This document shows, in pieces, positions 26,413 through 35,605 of a stretch of 64,000 nucleotides of DNA (its first letter is position 1; each line of letters starts with the position of its first letter). The stretch lies in assembly GCA_035293765.1 (NCBI GenBank), contig DATGMF010000061.1:86540-150539 (forward strand). Direction: 5' to 3'. The DNA is from DASRHT01 sp035293765 (lineage in GTDB: Bacteria > Chloroflexota > Ktedonobacteria > Ktedonobacterales > Ktedonobacteraceae). The notes beneath the pieces are model-generated. The model was given only the letters and a program-made list of their open reading frames with translations. It made no database searches and was not told the DNA's origin. A program made the translations under genes and the position numbers.

Positions 26413-27255
26413 ATGGATACCGCTGCTTATTGGTATATCGATGGTCGCTGGGTCCATCCTAACGAGGCTACAATCTCGATTAATGACGTGGCTGTGCTGC
26501 GTGGCTACTGCGCCTTCGAGGCTTTGCGAACCTATAATCGTCGCCCATTTCATCTGGATGCGCATCTGGAGCGGCTTTATCGTTCAGCCGCGATCATGAA
26601 GCTGGATATCCCTTATACGCAAGATGAAATAGCCGCAATAGTACGGGAAATTATTGATCGCAATCCCTACATCCATGCCGCGATTCGTCTCCTGGTCACG
26701 GGCGGCGAGAGCGAGGATGGCATCATGCCCTCTGGAAAGCCAGTGCTGGCGGTCCTGATCACGGCGCTGGGTGAGCGCGATATGGAGCGTTTCGCGCGTG
26801 GGATCAAACTGATCACAACGCACCTGCAACGGCAATTACCGGAAGCCAAAACCTCGAACTATGTTGCGGCGATCCAGGCTTTGAAGAAAGCGGCGCGTCA
26901 CAATGTCTCAGATGCTCTTTTCGTCAATGAACAAGACCATGTGTTGGAGGGGACGCGGAGCAACTTTTTTGTCTTCCGTGGCGATACGCTGATCACGCCG
27001 CGCTCCGAAATATTATATGGCATAACGCGCAATGTCGTGCTGGAACTGGCAAAAGGTCGCTTTGCCATTGAAGAGCGCCCCATTTTGCTCAGCGAACTGC
27101 CGCAGGTGGATGAAGCGTTTATGACCTCCTCATCGCGTGAGATTACGCCCGTAGTACAAATTGATGAGATAGTAATTGGTAGTGGTAAGCCGGGGCCGCG
27201 TACCTACGAGCTGGAGCAGCGCTTTATCGAGATGGTTGAGCGTGGGGATTTTTGA
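26413..27255 (+). CDS. Class IV aminotransferase (branched-chain or D-amino-acid type)
   Basis: 280 residues from ATG 26413, which has GAGGAG 6 bases upstream; the frame is open 21 codons further but overlaps the EVE gene. It is a PLP fold-type IV enzyme: AAYWYIDGRWVHPNEATISI, FEALRTYNRRPFHLDAHLERL, catalytic Lys in AKTSNYVAAIQALKKA, and the cofactor-phosphate segment VLEGTRSNFFV. FMTSSSREITPVVQID is the C-terminal ligand loop. The sequence resembles IlvE/Dat enzymes; the exact substrate (branched-chain, D-Ala, or aminodeoxychorismate lyase activity) cannot be fixed by eye. Confidence 0.85.
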   Translation: MDTAAYWYIDGRWVHPNEATISINDVAVLRGYCAFEALRTYNRRPFHLDAHLERLYRSAAIMKLDIPYTQDEIAAIVREIIDRNPYIHAAIRLLVTGGESEDGIMPSGKPVLAVLITALGERDMERFARGIKLITTHLQRQLPEAKTSNYVAAIQALKKAARHNVSDALFVNEQDHVLEGTRSNFFVFRGDTLITPRSEILYGITRNVVLELAKGRFAIEERPILLSELPQVDEAFMTSSSREITPVVQIDEIVIGSGKPGPRTYELEQRFIEMVERGDF

Positions 27256-27364
27256 GTAGGACTAGAGAAGGGGCGGAATCGGGTCTGTGGACGGATGTCA
27301 GGCAAAGCTGATAGGGATATACTTCTTCTATCAAGTTGATTAGATACAAGAAAAGGAAAATGCT

Positions 27365-28093
27365 ATGTTTACTACAGAAAACAGTCAGACACAAAGCTAC
27401 TCCAAATTCTCTAAATTCCTGATCGCATGTGGTGCATTTGGTCCGATCTTCTTCATCCTGGTATTTCTGGTTGAAGGAGCTACCCGTCCTGGTTATAGTG
27501 CGTGGCATAATTTCGTCAGCTCGCTCAGCTTGAGCGATCAAGGCTGGATGCAGATTGCGAATTTCCTCATCAATGGATCGCTCGTGCTCTTCTTCGCTAT
27601 CGGGTTCCGACAGGTCCTGCGAACAGGTCGAGGATCTGTTGGCGGGCCGCTGCTGCTGGGCGTTTTCGGTCTGGGTCTCATTATTGCTGGCCTTTTTGTC
27701 ACCGATCCGAGCCTGGGTTATCCGATGGGGACGCATGGCAACGGCCCTCAAACGCTGCACGGCACTATTCATGGCGTCGCTGGTCTCGTCTGTTTCAGCT
27801 CTGTGGCAATTGCCAGCTTTGTGATGGCGCGCCGTTTCGCGGGCGATCCTGATTGGAAAGGCTGGGCGCTCTACTCGACCATCACCGGCATTGTGGTATT
27901 GGTGTTCTTCGTCGCCTCTCTCACAGTGGCCGTCCTTGAGGAGCATGCTGTCCTTGCAAACGCGCCGGTGGGTTTGTTCCAGCGCATTGCGATTATCGCT
28001 GGTTGGGGATGGGTCTCGTGTGTGGCGCTGCGGGTCCTGAGTCAGATGCGCTCGTCGTCTTCACTCTATTTCGCAGGAGAAGCTGGCGTTTAG
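27365..28093 (+). CDS. DUF998 membrane protein
   Basis: 242 residues with six hydrophobic helices, typical of DUF998: GAFGPIFFILVFLVEGATRP, WHNFVSSLSLSDQGWMQIANF, FVTDPSLGYPMG and TLHGTIHGVAG. The function is unknown. It is followed by a strong terminator and has AAGGAAAATGCT before the ATG. Confidence 0.85.
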   Translation: MFTTENSQTQSYSKFSKFLIACGAFGPIFFILVFLVEGATRPGYSAWHNFVSSLSLSDQGWMQIANFLINGSLVLFFAIGFRQVLRTGRGSVGGPLLLGVFGLGLIIAGLFVTDPSLGYPMGTHGNGPQTLHGTIHGVAGLVCFSSVAIASFVMARRFAGDPDWKGWALYSTITGIVVLVFFVASLTVAVLEEHAVLANAPVGLFQRIAIIAGWGWVSCVALRVLSQMRSSSSLYFAGEAGV

Positions 28094-28150
28094 AGCGTAC
28101 ACTGATCAGGCGCAAGTGTATATGGAAAATAACGTTGTTCTATTGTCCGA

Positions 28151-28205
28151 GATCCAAAAAAGAGCTACAAGCATACCCCACATGCTTGTAGCTCTTTTTT
28201 GGATC
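28151..28205. terminator. Strong bidirectional-type terminator
   Basis: A perfect 24-bp inverted repeat, GATCCAAAAAAGAGCTACAA + GCAT, with a 7-base loop. An A-run at the left arm and a T-run at the right arm allow termination on both strands. Bases 28206-28431 hold an AT-rich stretch and no clear promoter. Confidence 0.8.
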
Positions 28206-28431
28206 TGATATTGCAATCAAGCTGCTTTTTTAGCTCATCGTGCTAGTTTTGAGGCTACTGACTTTCTTATACAGAACTTTAATATCTTTTTAATAGACAA
28301 ACAGTTTAAAATATCTTATGAACTATTATATTTCGCCTTATTATCTATTCAGCACGTCAGGCCCGTTGCTACGAACAAACTTCCAGTGGTCTAGGGGGAT
28401 CATAATTCTCGGGAAAGGATGCATCTGTTGT

Positions 28432-29331
28432 ATGTCGCCGTGGTTTTTCAAACGCCCCTCGCGGAACAAAGTCATTACTCCCTCAGCTACAGCCTCGCCG
28501 CAGAAAGGCGCTCCTGGCCGGCGGTTCCGTGAAGATGTACCCTATGCCTTGCCCAAAGATCTGGAGGAGGGCCAGCGGCTCAATTTTCAACACTACATCA
28601 TCCGCTATATCCTGCGCGGCACTCACGCCGTGCCCCTCGATCAATCTGTGAAAAATATCCTGGATGTTGGTAGCGGCACGGGCATCTGGGGCCACGAGAT
28701 GGCGCAGGCGTTTCCTCTGGCTCGCGTCTATGGGCTTGATCTGGAGCCGCCTCAGACCGTCTCGCTGGCGGCTCCTGCGATATCGGTGCCTGATAATTAT
28801 CATTTTATCCAGGGCAATGTGCTCAAAGGGCTGCCGTTTCCCGATAACATGTTCGATTATGTTCATCAACGCCTGCTTTTTCTGGGCGTTCCACAGAATA
28901 GCTGGCCCGCTGTTATCAAGGAGTTATCGCGAGTGACGCGACCGGGAGGATGGGTGGAGATCTATGAGGCGGATATCCTATTTCCAGATGCCGGACCAGC
29001 CACGCGCGAACTCAACTCCTGGACAAGCCGGTTTATGGGGATGCGCGGGGTCGATACAACGCAGATGCGCCAATTGGGAAACCTGCTCAAACGACAGGGC
29101 TTGCGCAATGTCATCGCCCATACCTTCGAGGTGCCTCTGGGAAGCTGGGACCGCCTGGGACAATTGCTGGAGAAGGATTACCTCAGCGGCATACGTGCCC
29201 TGAAGGAACCAGCCTGTGCTGCGCTTAAACTTTCCCCACAGAAGTACGAGCAGGTTTTGCTAACAGCCAGCAAGGAGTGGGCGCAAACTTGCGCCACGTA
29301 TCGTCACTATCTGGCATATGGGCAAGCCTGA
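28432..29331 (+). CDS. Class I SAM-dependent methyltransferase
   Basis: 299 residues if started at ATG 28432; the open frame extends 38 codons upstream, but that part looks non-coding. Motif I is ILDVGSGTGIWGHEMA, the acidic motif II is YGLDLEPP, and FPDNMFDYVHQRLLFLG then VTRPGGWVEIYE are motifs typical of UbiE/small-molecule methyltransferases. The substrate is unknown. It converges on gabT with an 11-bp gap. Confidence 0.85.
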   Translation: MSPWFFKRPSRNKVITPSATASPQKGAPGRRFREDVPYALPKDLEEGQRLNFQHYIIRYILRGTHAVPLDQSVKNILDVGSGTGIWGHEMAQAFPLARVYGLDLEPPQTVSLAAPAISVPDNYHFIQGNVLKGLPFPDNMFDYVHQRLLFLGVPQNSWPAVIKELSRVTRPGGWVEIYEADILFPDAGPATRELNSWTSRFMGMRGVDTTQMRQLGNLLKRQGLRNVIAHTFEVPLGSWDRLGQLLEKDYLSGIRALKEPACAALKLSPQKYEQVLLTASKEWAQTCATYRHYLAYGQA

Positions 29332-29342
29332 GGTAGAACTGA

Positions 29343-30692
29343 TTATCCCACAGAGGTTGGTATGACCTCGTGAACCGTGGCAAGTGCGGCATCGATGATA
29401 TCCAGCGCCTCCTGCAACTGCTCATCCGTGATGTTTAAAGGAACGAGCACGCGTACGATATTATCGTACATGCCGGCTTTGATCAGCACCAGACCGAGCC
29501 TGTGGGCGACCGCGATAACCTCGCTGGCAGTATGCGCGTCAGGCTCTCTGGTTGCGCGGTCCTTCACAAACTCCATTGCCACCATGCCGCCCAGGCCGCG
29601 CACCTCGCCGATTGTCGGATAACGCTGTTGCAGTTGCGAGAAGCGTTCCATCACAATCTTGCCGATGGTTTGCGAGCGTGCGGCCAGATCTTCTTGTGCG
29701 TAAATATCAAGCACTGCCAGAGCAGCCGCACAGGCAACTGGATTGCCGCTATAGGTCCCGCCCAATGTGCCTGGCGGGGGAGCGTCCATAATTTCCGCGC
29801 GCCCTACAACGCCACTGATCGGCATGCCAGCGCCCATCGATTTGGCAATAAGCATCATATCGGGTTCCACCCCATCATGTTCAACTGCGAACATCTTACC
29901 TGTGCGGCAGAAGCCAGTCTGAATTTCATCGGCGATGAAAAGAATGCCATGTTTTTCGCAGAGAGCCTTGAGATCGCGCAAAAATCCCGGCGGGGCGATC
30001 ATAAAGCCGCCCTCACCCTGAACGGGCTCAATCACGACGGCGGCCACCTGGTCCGGGGCCACTTCGCCGGTGAACATGCGCTCAAGCTCCTGGATGCAGA
30101 ATTGTGAAGCTGCTGCGGGGGTCATCTGCATACGGTAGGGATAGGGGAAAGGAGCTCGATAGACTTCAGGGGCGTAGGGGCCGAAACGATATTTATACGG
30201 CTTGACTTTGGCGGTCATCGTCATCGTCATCAGCGTGCGTCCATGATAGGCGTTGTCAAAGGTAATGATGGCCGGTCGTCCTGTGGCATAGCGTGCAATC
30301 TTGACCGCGTTCTCCACAGCTTCCGCGCCGCTATTAAAGAAAATCGCTTTTTTGGCAAACTTGCCAGGGGTAATATTGACGATCCGCTCTGCCAGGGCAA
30401 TATATGGCTCGTACATCATCACGCTAAAGCAGGTATGGGTAAATTTCTCGGCCTGCTCTGTGATAGCCTTAACCACCTGTGGGCGGCTGTGTCCCATGTT
30501 CATTGAACCAATGCCGCCGGCGAAATCGATAAAACGGTTGCCGTCCACATCTTCTATGATGGCCCCATTGGCCTTCGCTGCAAAAACGCTCATCGTGGAG
30601 GCGACGCCGCGAGCAACGAACTCCTGCCGACGGGCCAGTAGTTCCTGCGATTTCGCCCCAGGAATGTTCAAATGTGCTTTGCTGTTGGTCAT
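29343..30692 (-). CDS. gabT: 4-aminobutyrate aminotransferase-like class III transaminase
   Basis: 449 residues, a full-length class III PLP aminotransferase. FFNSGAEAVENAVKIAR and AYHGRTLMTM are cofactor sites, IADEIQTGFCRTG contains the Asp that binds the pyridine nitrogen, and LIAKSMGAGMPISGVVGR contains the catalytic Lys. GTYSGNPVACAAALAVLD is also typical. The reaction is likely GABA to succinic semialdehyde with 2-oxoglutarate as acceptor. No gabD is adjacent. AAGGAGG lies 7 bases before ATG. Confidence 0.88.
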   Translation of the reverse strand: MTNSKAHLNIPGAKSQELLARRQEFVARGVASTMSVFAAKANGAIIEDVDGNRFIDFAGGIGSMNMGHSRPQVVKAITEQAEKFTHTCFSVMMYEPYIALAERIVNITPGKFAKKAIFFNSGAEAVENAVKIARYATGRPAIITFDNAYHGRTLMTMTMTAKVKPYKYRFGPYAPEVYRAPFPYPYRMQMTPAAASQFCIQELERMFTGEVAPDQVAAVVIEPVQGEGGFMIAPPGFLRDLKALCEKHGILFIADEIQTGFCRTGKMFAVEHDGVEPDMMLIAKSMGAGMPISGVVGRAEIMDAPPPGTLGGTYSGNPVACAAALAVLDIYAQEDLAARSQTIGKIVMERFSQLQQRYPTIGEVRGLGGMVAMEFVKDRATREPDAHTASEVIAVAHRLGLVLIKAGMYDNIVRVLVPLNITDEQLQEALDIIDAALATVHEVIPTSVG

Positions 30693-30833
30693 GAGGTGCC
30701 TCCTTGATTAGAAAATAAATGATTGGTTGAGGGTAAAGCAGTGCAGCAACAAGAGCTACTACTTTACCCTCATTCTATCATACTTTCTAAATGACACTTT
30801 GTCTCGGTGCGATTCGTCTCGCGCTGTTAAAGG

Positions 30834-31403
30834 TTAGTTGCAAGGAAGCACACTCTGATCCTGCGTCACGCAGCCAAAGAAGTTCGTGCCGTTTTGCTGG
30901 ATCTCGCCACCGGCCAGGGCAGGAACATCGGGAGCCCAGACCATATTGGTGAAGGCGCTCGTTGATACCACAAAACCATTGCAACTGACAGGTTCACATT
31001 CAGAAACCTTTGGGCCATCAACTCCGCTTGCACGCGTCACAATAGCTGCTAGCGGAACTGAACCAATGGAACTCACGACTTGTGCCCAATTAGTACCACA
31101 TGCCGATGAGAAGCGGAGGTTGATGGTCCCAATGCGCTGCCCTGAGCCGTTAAAAATTCCCCCGCTCAGCACCGTACTGGCAGTAGCCGAACATCCTGTC
31201 TGAACAGGATCACGGCCTGTGCAACCATTGCCAGAACAGGTGACTGCTGGCTGAAAAGCAGTGGTAGGAGCCAGATGAGCGTGGACATGGCTTTGTTGCA
31301 TCTTCACCATCTGTTGCGTGCTGGCAGCGAAAGCTGGACCTGGAAGCGAAAAGAGCGCGAGCAGAAGTAGCGTGGTGAATGGGAGGAGAAAAAACTTCTT
31401 CAA
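30834..31403 (-). CDS. Secreted DUF2690 protein
   Basis: 189 residues with a signal peptide (KKFFLLPFTTLLLLALFSLP, then AFAAS, about 1-27). CSGNGCTGRDPVQTGC followed by NLRFSSACGTNWAQV is the DUF2690 domain, a small cysteine-rich extracellular domain often linked to XRE-type HTH regulators. Eight cysteines in the mature part suggest disulfides. It is divergent, across a 394-bp gap, from the membrane-anchored HTH-WD40 protein. The function is unknown. Confidence 0.8.
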   Translation of the reverse strand: MKKFFLLPFTTLLLLALFSLPGPAFAASTQQMVKMQQSHVHAHLAPTTAFQPAVTCSGNGCTGRDPVQTGCSATASTVLSGGIFNGSGQRIGTINLRFSSACGTNWAQVVSSIGSVPLAAIVTRASGVDGPKVSECEPVSCNGFVVSTSAFTNMVWAPDVPALAGGEIQQNGTNFFGCVTQDQSVLPCN

Positions 31404-31797
31404 GACGGTATCCCTTTCTGTCAGGTAAGTAAAAAGTGGTCCACTAAAAAAGACTCCATACGAATTTTCTAAGCCACTTCAGTGCATCTGCTTTTTTAAC
31501 TTGTATTGCTCCTCAATTTTATGAAGAGATAAGGTGAAGCAGAAACACTTTCACTTCGTGACAATACCGTATTTCATTTAGTGAAGTGAATACCATCTAT
31601 ACCATTGTAGTATGCCATCTAAGCCATATACCTGTATTAATGGAGAAAAAGAGCATTTAATAAATACATCGAAAAATTATGTGAAAGCCGTTTTATCTGA
31701 TAGATAACAAAAAAACAGTTTTGCATTTCATATTTCAAAAGGAAAACCGTCTATTTCAGGTGATATATCATTTGTGCCATTTTCTCAAGGAAGGAGA
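31404..31797. other. Divergent control region with repeated TTCACTT/AGTGAA sites
   Basis: AT-rich. Several copies of a short motif lie between 31540 and 31600: GTGAAGC, TTTCACTTCGTGA (itself a near palindrome), and TTAGTGAAGTGAA. These could be operator sites for the HTH-WD40 regulator or its neighbour. No gene is seen. Confidence 0.35.
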
Positions 31798-33132
31798 ATG
31801 CCGGTGAAAACGACTACAAGAATGCGTTTGGCTGAGGAGCGCAGAGGTCGCGGCTGGTCTCAGCAAGATGTCGCTGATCAGGTCGGAACGACTCAGCATA
31901 ACGTCAGTCGCTGGGAATCGGGAACGACGACTCCCAGCCCGTATTTCCGCGCAAAACTCTGTGAACTGTTTGGTAAGTCGGCCCTGGAACTGGATTTGAT
32001 AGCAGAAGAAAGAACGGAGAGAAGCAAAGAACCTGTTGCTGAGAGCCAGGTCTCGGGCAACGTACCCGGTGAACGAGCGCCAGCGGTCCCCGCTGTCCCA
32101 GACATGAAGAACCGCTGGCGTTTCTCAAGGCGTCTCCTCATGCTAGGGCTGATAGCAGGGGTCGGGGGAGGGGTGGCTTATTGGGAAACGCTCCTGCATC
32201 GTGCGAGCCCTGTCGCTCCTGGTGAAACTGGTGCGCTGATCTACACCTACCACACACATCCACCCACGAGTGTCAATGACGTTAAATGGTCCCCTGACGG
32301 GCAGTTAATTGCCTGTGCCAATGGCGACAAGACCGCACAGATTCTAGAAGCAACGGCAGGGTTGCCGAGGCTGACATATCGGGAACATACCGGGTTTGTC
32401 AATAGCCTCTCCTGGTCTCCAAATCAGCCTTTGATTGCCTCAGCCAGTGGAGATACCACAGTACAGATTTGGAAAAGTGCTAATGGGGAACAGGTATCGA
32501 CCTATCGTGGACATTCCCAGTCAGTGTGGTGTGTAGCCTGGTCCCCGGATGGAACGCTTCTTGCTTCAGGTGGTAGGGATAAAATCGTTCAGGTTTGGGA
32601 GGCCCTTACGGGGCAGCTCATCACCACCTACCGCAGCCATACAAAGGGAGTTTGGGCAGTCGCCTGGTCCCCTGATGGTCAAAGTATTGCCTCGGGAGGC
32701 GAAGATGGGAGAATCAGGGTTTGGGAGTCCCTCACTGGGCGGGAAAGCGACACGTTTGTGTATGAAGGAAATCCGAACGCGACACTCTTTGAGCTCGCCT
32801 GGTCCCCGGATGGTGCGCGTATTGCTTCGGCCAATGCAGATGGCACCGTTCAGATCTGGGATGCCCTGACAGGTGGTCATATGCTCACTTTGCAGGGGCA
32901 CAGGAATTCGGTACAAACAGTGAAGTGGTCCTTTGATGGTTCCTTGCTTGCATCAGGCAGTCTGGATAAAACGGTTCGTATCTGGAATGCGCAAACGGGC
33001 AAGCAGGTGGCGATCTTTACCTCTCATACTGATGAGGTGTATGCAGTGACCTGGGCGCCAGGAGGGGATCTTCTTGCGTCAGGGAGCAAAGATACAACCA
33101 TGCGGGTCCATCAGTTCAAGTCCAAAGGGTAG
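31798..33132 (+). CDS. Membrane-anchored XRE HTH regulator with WD40 propeller
   Basis: 444 residues from ATG 31798 (AAGGAAGG upstream; an upstream GTG at 31774 and a GTG at 31804 are alternatives). Order: HTH_3 (about 8-65; RLAEERRGRGWSQQDVADQV, HNVSRWESGTTTPSP), charged linker, one transmembrane helix (about 108-128; RLLMLGLIAGVGGGVAYW), then seven WD40 repeats (about 150-440), each with a (V/L)xxxxWSPDG-like strand and a VQIW-like end. Topology predicts a DNA-binding domain inside and a closed seven-bladed propeller outside: a one-component transmembrane sensor (inference). Divergent from the secreted DUF2690 gene. Confidence 0.85.
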   Translation: MPVKTTTRMRLAEERRGRGWSQQDVADQVGTTQHNVSRWESGTTTPSPYFRAKLCELFGKSALELDLIAEERTERSKEPVAESQVSGNVPGERAPAVPAVPDMKNRWRFSRRLLMLGLIAGVGGGVAYWETLLHRASPVAPGETGALIYTYHTHPPTSVNDVKWSPDGQLIACANGDKTAQILEATAGLPRLTYREHTGFVNSLSWSPNQPLIASASGDTTVQIWKSANGEQVSTYRGHSQSVWCVAWSPDGTLLASGGRDKIVQVWEALTGQLITTYRSHTKGVWAVAWSPDGQSIASGGEDGRIRVWESLTGRESDTFVYEGNPNATLFELAWSPDGARIASANADGTVQIWDALTGGHMLTLQGHRNSVQTVKWSFDGSLLASGSLDKTVRIWNAQTGKQVAIFTSHTDEVYAVTWAPGGDLLASGSKDTTMRVHQFKSKG

Positions 33133-33194
33133 GTTTTCCTTTTTGCAATGTCATACTGAATAGCAAGATTTACTCTAATCGGCTCAATTAGATG

Positions 33195-33237
33195 ATCGGC
33201 ACAGTTTTTGCCAGGATAGCAATGTAACTGTGCCGAT
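33195..33237. terminator. Terminator-like hairpin after the HTH-WD40 gene
   Basis: ATCGGCACAGTT and AACTGTGCCGAT form a perfect 12-bp stem around a 19-base loop. No T-run follows on either strand, so its efficiency is uncertain. Confidence 0.45.
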
Positions 33238-33343
33238 GGGCAAGATGAACTCCTCAATACGTTGAACTTCTCGAAGAGAGCCAGAAAGCCGACGAATTCG
33301 AAGGCGAGAAGGCTATTGTCCAGGTTTATGAACAACATTGTGG

Positions 33344-33964
33344 TTATGCAGCGCCTCCTAGCGGCTGCTCTTTGTCCTTGTCTTTTTTCAACAGCTTCTC
33401 CGCTGCTGCCTTCAGACGAGCCTCGCTGCGAACGCCGAAACCTGGCAATTTGCGGATTTGTTGCTGCTGAGCTGCCCACCAGAGCTTCTTGGGCGAATCG
33501 ATGCCTAACTCTTCATGCAGGCGAATGGCGGTGTAGGGGCCAATGTGCTCGATAGACATCAGGGTGCGAACGCCCGCCGGTAATGTTTGCATGCAAAGGC
33601 CATTCTGGAAAGTCATGGTGCCAAGCTGAACAAGCTCCGCAATACGCATGCGCAGGCGTTCCCCCAGCCCTGGGATGGGCAGCGTTTCGCCGCGGGTAAG
33701 AATATCGGCGGCGGGCTCCGGCAGGTCCAGTACGCCGCGAGCTGCGTTGCGATATGCCTGAATGCGATATGGGTTGCCATTTTGCGCTTCGATCAGATCG
33801 GCAATGCCTGAAAGGACTTCAGCGATCTGGCGATTAGTCACCTTTGGACGCACCTCCGGCTCAAGCTCCATTCCCGGCAGCGCTGGCTGCGTTGGCCGTT
33901 TGCTCCCTCTACTCTGTCTCGTTGGCAAAATCTGTATTGTCTGGGTAAGCTGCATGATGCTCAT
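33344..33964 (-). CDS. Stand-alone helix-hairpin-helix protein like the PolX N-terminus
   Basis: 206 residues. TNRQIAEVLSGIADLIEAQN then PYRIQAYRNAARGVLDLP is the N-terminal HhH domain of DNA polymerase beta/PolX, followed by LPIPGLGERLRMRIAEL and two more hairpins (IEHIGPYTAIRLHEELGI, KLPGFGVRSEARLKAAAEKL). The nucleotidyltransferase and PHP domains of PolX are absent. It probably binds damaged or gapped DNA; the partner is unknown. Confidence 0.75.
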   Translation of the reverse strand: MSIMQLTQTIQILPTRQSRGSKRPTQPALPGMELEPEVRPKVTNRQIAEVLSGIADLIEAQNGNPYRIQAYRNAARGVLDLPEPAADILTRGETLPIPGLGERLRMRIAELVQLGTMTFQNGLCMQTLPAGVRTLMSIEHIGPYTAIRLHEELGIDSPKKLWWAAQQQQIRKLPGFGVRSEARLKAAAEKLLKKDKDKEQPLGGAA

Positions 33965-34165
33965 ATGGTCTGTGCCCCCCTTCTTCTACGGGCGCATTCT
34001 TCTCTACTCTCTCTACCTACTTATTCTTTCAGATAGGCAAAAACATGGTAAAAACCGTGCCTTAGTGTACAAACTACATTGAAATCATGTTCTAATTATA
34101 CCATGAAACAAGTCAGTCGTCAAATATGCTGCATAGCGGCAATTGTGCTTTTATAAGATCGTGAA
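33965..34165. other. Intergenic region before MITE-like element 1
   Basis: About 200 AT-rich bases with no recognised gene, promoter or structure between the HhH gene start and the MITE-like element. Confidence 0.3.
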
Positions 34166-34330
34166 CAGGTCTTCGCAGATGCCGTCGCAGGCTCTGACTG
34201 CTCGCGCCGAAGGCGCTCACTGGGAGAGGAAGGTGCCAGGTGTGGGCGCGCCCACACCTGGCACCTTCCTCTCCCGAACGGCTCGCATGCGAGCCGTTCG
34301 GGATGAAAAGACAACGTTTGAGAAACCCTA
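34166..34330. mobile_element. MITE-like element 1
   Basis: 165 bp. Ends CAGGTCTTC and GAGAAACCCT match those of element 2 and are imperfect inverted repeats. Inside is a perfect palindrome with 27-bp arms (34222-34275), followed by GAACGGCTCGCA/TGCGAGCCGTTC (34276-34299). Flanks AAGATCGTGAA and AAGGTCATGAA look like a decayed target duplication. There is no coding capacity. Confidence 0.65.
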
Positions 34331-34349
34331 AGGTCATGAAGTACGCCCC

Positions 34350-34378
34350 TTGTCCAAAGGCTGAGCTGACTATACAAT
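34350..34378 (+). promoter_or_regulatory. Promoter of the M20 deacylase gene
   Basis: TTGTCC (34350-34355), 17-base spacer, TACAAT (34373-34378), starting 20 bases after the end of MITE-like element 1. Confidence 0.5.
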
Positions 34379-34414
34379 AAGGGGAAGTGTCCGAAATAGA
34401 ATAAGGAGAGCTAC

Positions 34415-35542
34415 ATGAGCGAGGTTACTGATCTGTTACGCCAACTGGTGGCTATAGACTCTATTAACCCTTCTCTGGTGCCGGGGGGAGCGGGCGAGGA
34501 CGAGATTGCTCGTTTTGTTGCAGGCTGGCTTGAAAATGCTGGTCTGGAAGTGCAGATAGACGAGGTATTGCCTGGACGCCCTAACGTCATCGGCGTTGCG
34601 CGCGGCCTGGGGGGGGGTCGTTCTTTGCTGCTCAATGCTCATATGGATACCGTGGGGGTGGATGGAATGGAACGTCCCCACGAGCCTTATATCGTTGATA
34701 ATCGTCTATATGGACGCGGCGCTTTTGATATGAAGGGTGGCCTTGCCGCCATTATGCAGGCTGCTAAAGAGGCCAAAAAGCTGCAACTGCACGGCGATGT
34801 GATAGTAACCGCCGTCATGGACGAGGAATACGCCAGCGCCGGGACGCAATCCATTGTGAAGCGTTGGAAAGCGGATGCGGCTATCGTGACCGAACCTTCA
34901 GGTCTGGATATTTGTATCGCTCATAAGGGCTTTGCCTGGTTTGAGATTGAAACAAGCGGCGTGGCGGCTCATGGCTCTTTGCCGGAGGTGGGCGTTGACG
35001 CGATTGCGAAGATGGGTAAGATACTGGTGGGCCTGGAGGAGCTAGAGCGTTCTTTGCGCGCTAAACCATCTCACCCTTTATTGGGCAGTGGCTCGGTGCA
35101 TGCCTCGTTGATTGAGGGTGGGCAGGAGCTTTCGAGCTATCCCCAACGCTGTGTGCTGGGCCTGGAGCGCAGGACGGTCCCCGGCGAGCTCAGTGTAGAA
35201 GCAGAGATGCAGGAGTTGATTGATCAGGCGGGACGCTCCGATCCGAATTTCAAAGCTACATTGAGAGCAGGACTGGTGCGCCAGCCATTTGAGGTATCCG
35301 AGGATGAAGCCATCGTGCGGATTGTACGTAATCAGGCGAGGCGTATTCTCAATTGTGAGCCCGCCATTATTAGCGCTGCGGCATGGATGGATTCGGCGCT
35401 GCTCTCCTCTGTCGGCATCCCAACGGTGGTATTTGGGCCGGGCGGGGAAGGTGCGCACGCGGTAGAAGAATGGGCTGATCTTGAGCAGTTGCAGCGTTGC
35501 ACAGAGATATTGCTAGCAACCATCCAGCACTTTTGCGCGTGA
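34415..35542 (+). CDS. M20-family deacylase (ArgE/DapE/CPG2 type)
   Basis: 375 residues. Zinc motifs: LLLNAHMDTVG (His and Asp), YGRGAFDMKGGLAA (bridging Asp), AVMDEEYASAG (catalytic Glu plus metal Glu), and FGPGGEGAHAVEEW (last His). A dimerisation domain inserts at about 165-275, with GVAAHGSLPEVGVDA. It hydrolyses an N-acyl-amino acid or dipeptide-like substrate; which one cannot be read. Single gene with its own promoter, AAGGAGAGC and a terminator. Confidence 0.85.
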   Translation: MSEVTDLLRQLVAIDSINPSLVPGGAGEDEIARFVAGWLENAGLEVQIDEVLPGRPNVIGVARGLGGGRSLLLNAHMDTVGVDGMERPHEPYIVDNRLYGRGAFDMKGGLAAIMQAAKEAKKLQLHGDVIVTAVMDEEYASAGTQSIVKRWKADAAIVTEPSGLDICIAHKGFAWFEIETSGVAAHGSLPEVGVDAIAKMGKILVGLEELERSLRAKPSHPLLGSGSVHASLIEGGQELSSYPQRCVLGLERRTVPGELSVEAEMQELIDQAGRSDPNFKATLRAGLVRQPFEVSEDEAIVRIVRNQARRILNCEPAIISAAAWMDSALLSSVGIPTVVFGPGGEGAHAVEEWADLEQLQRCTEILLATIQHFCA

Positions 35543-35559
35543 TTGACAAACATTTCGAA

Positions 35560-35605
35560 GAAGCGACTTGAGATGTTTTCGACGTCTCAAGTCGCTTCTT
35601 TGTTT
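35560..35605 (+). terminator. Rho-independent terminator of the M20 gene
   Basis: GAAGCGACTTGAGA and TCTCAAGTCGCTTC make a perfect 14-bp stem with an 11-base loop, followed by TTTGTTTT, 17 bases after the stop codon. Confidence 0.85.

Noticed and set aside
33111..33479. 122-codon minus-strand frame downstream of the HTH-WD40 gene
   Set aside because: Overlaps the HhH gene in another frame and contains the terminator-like hairpin; no RBS or family.
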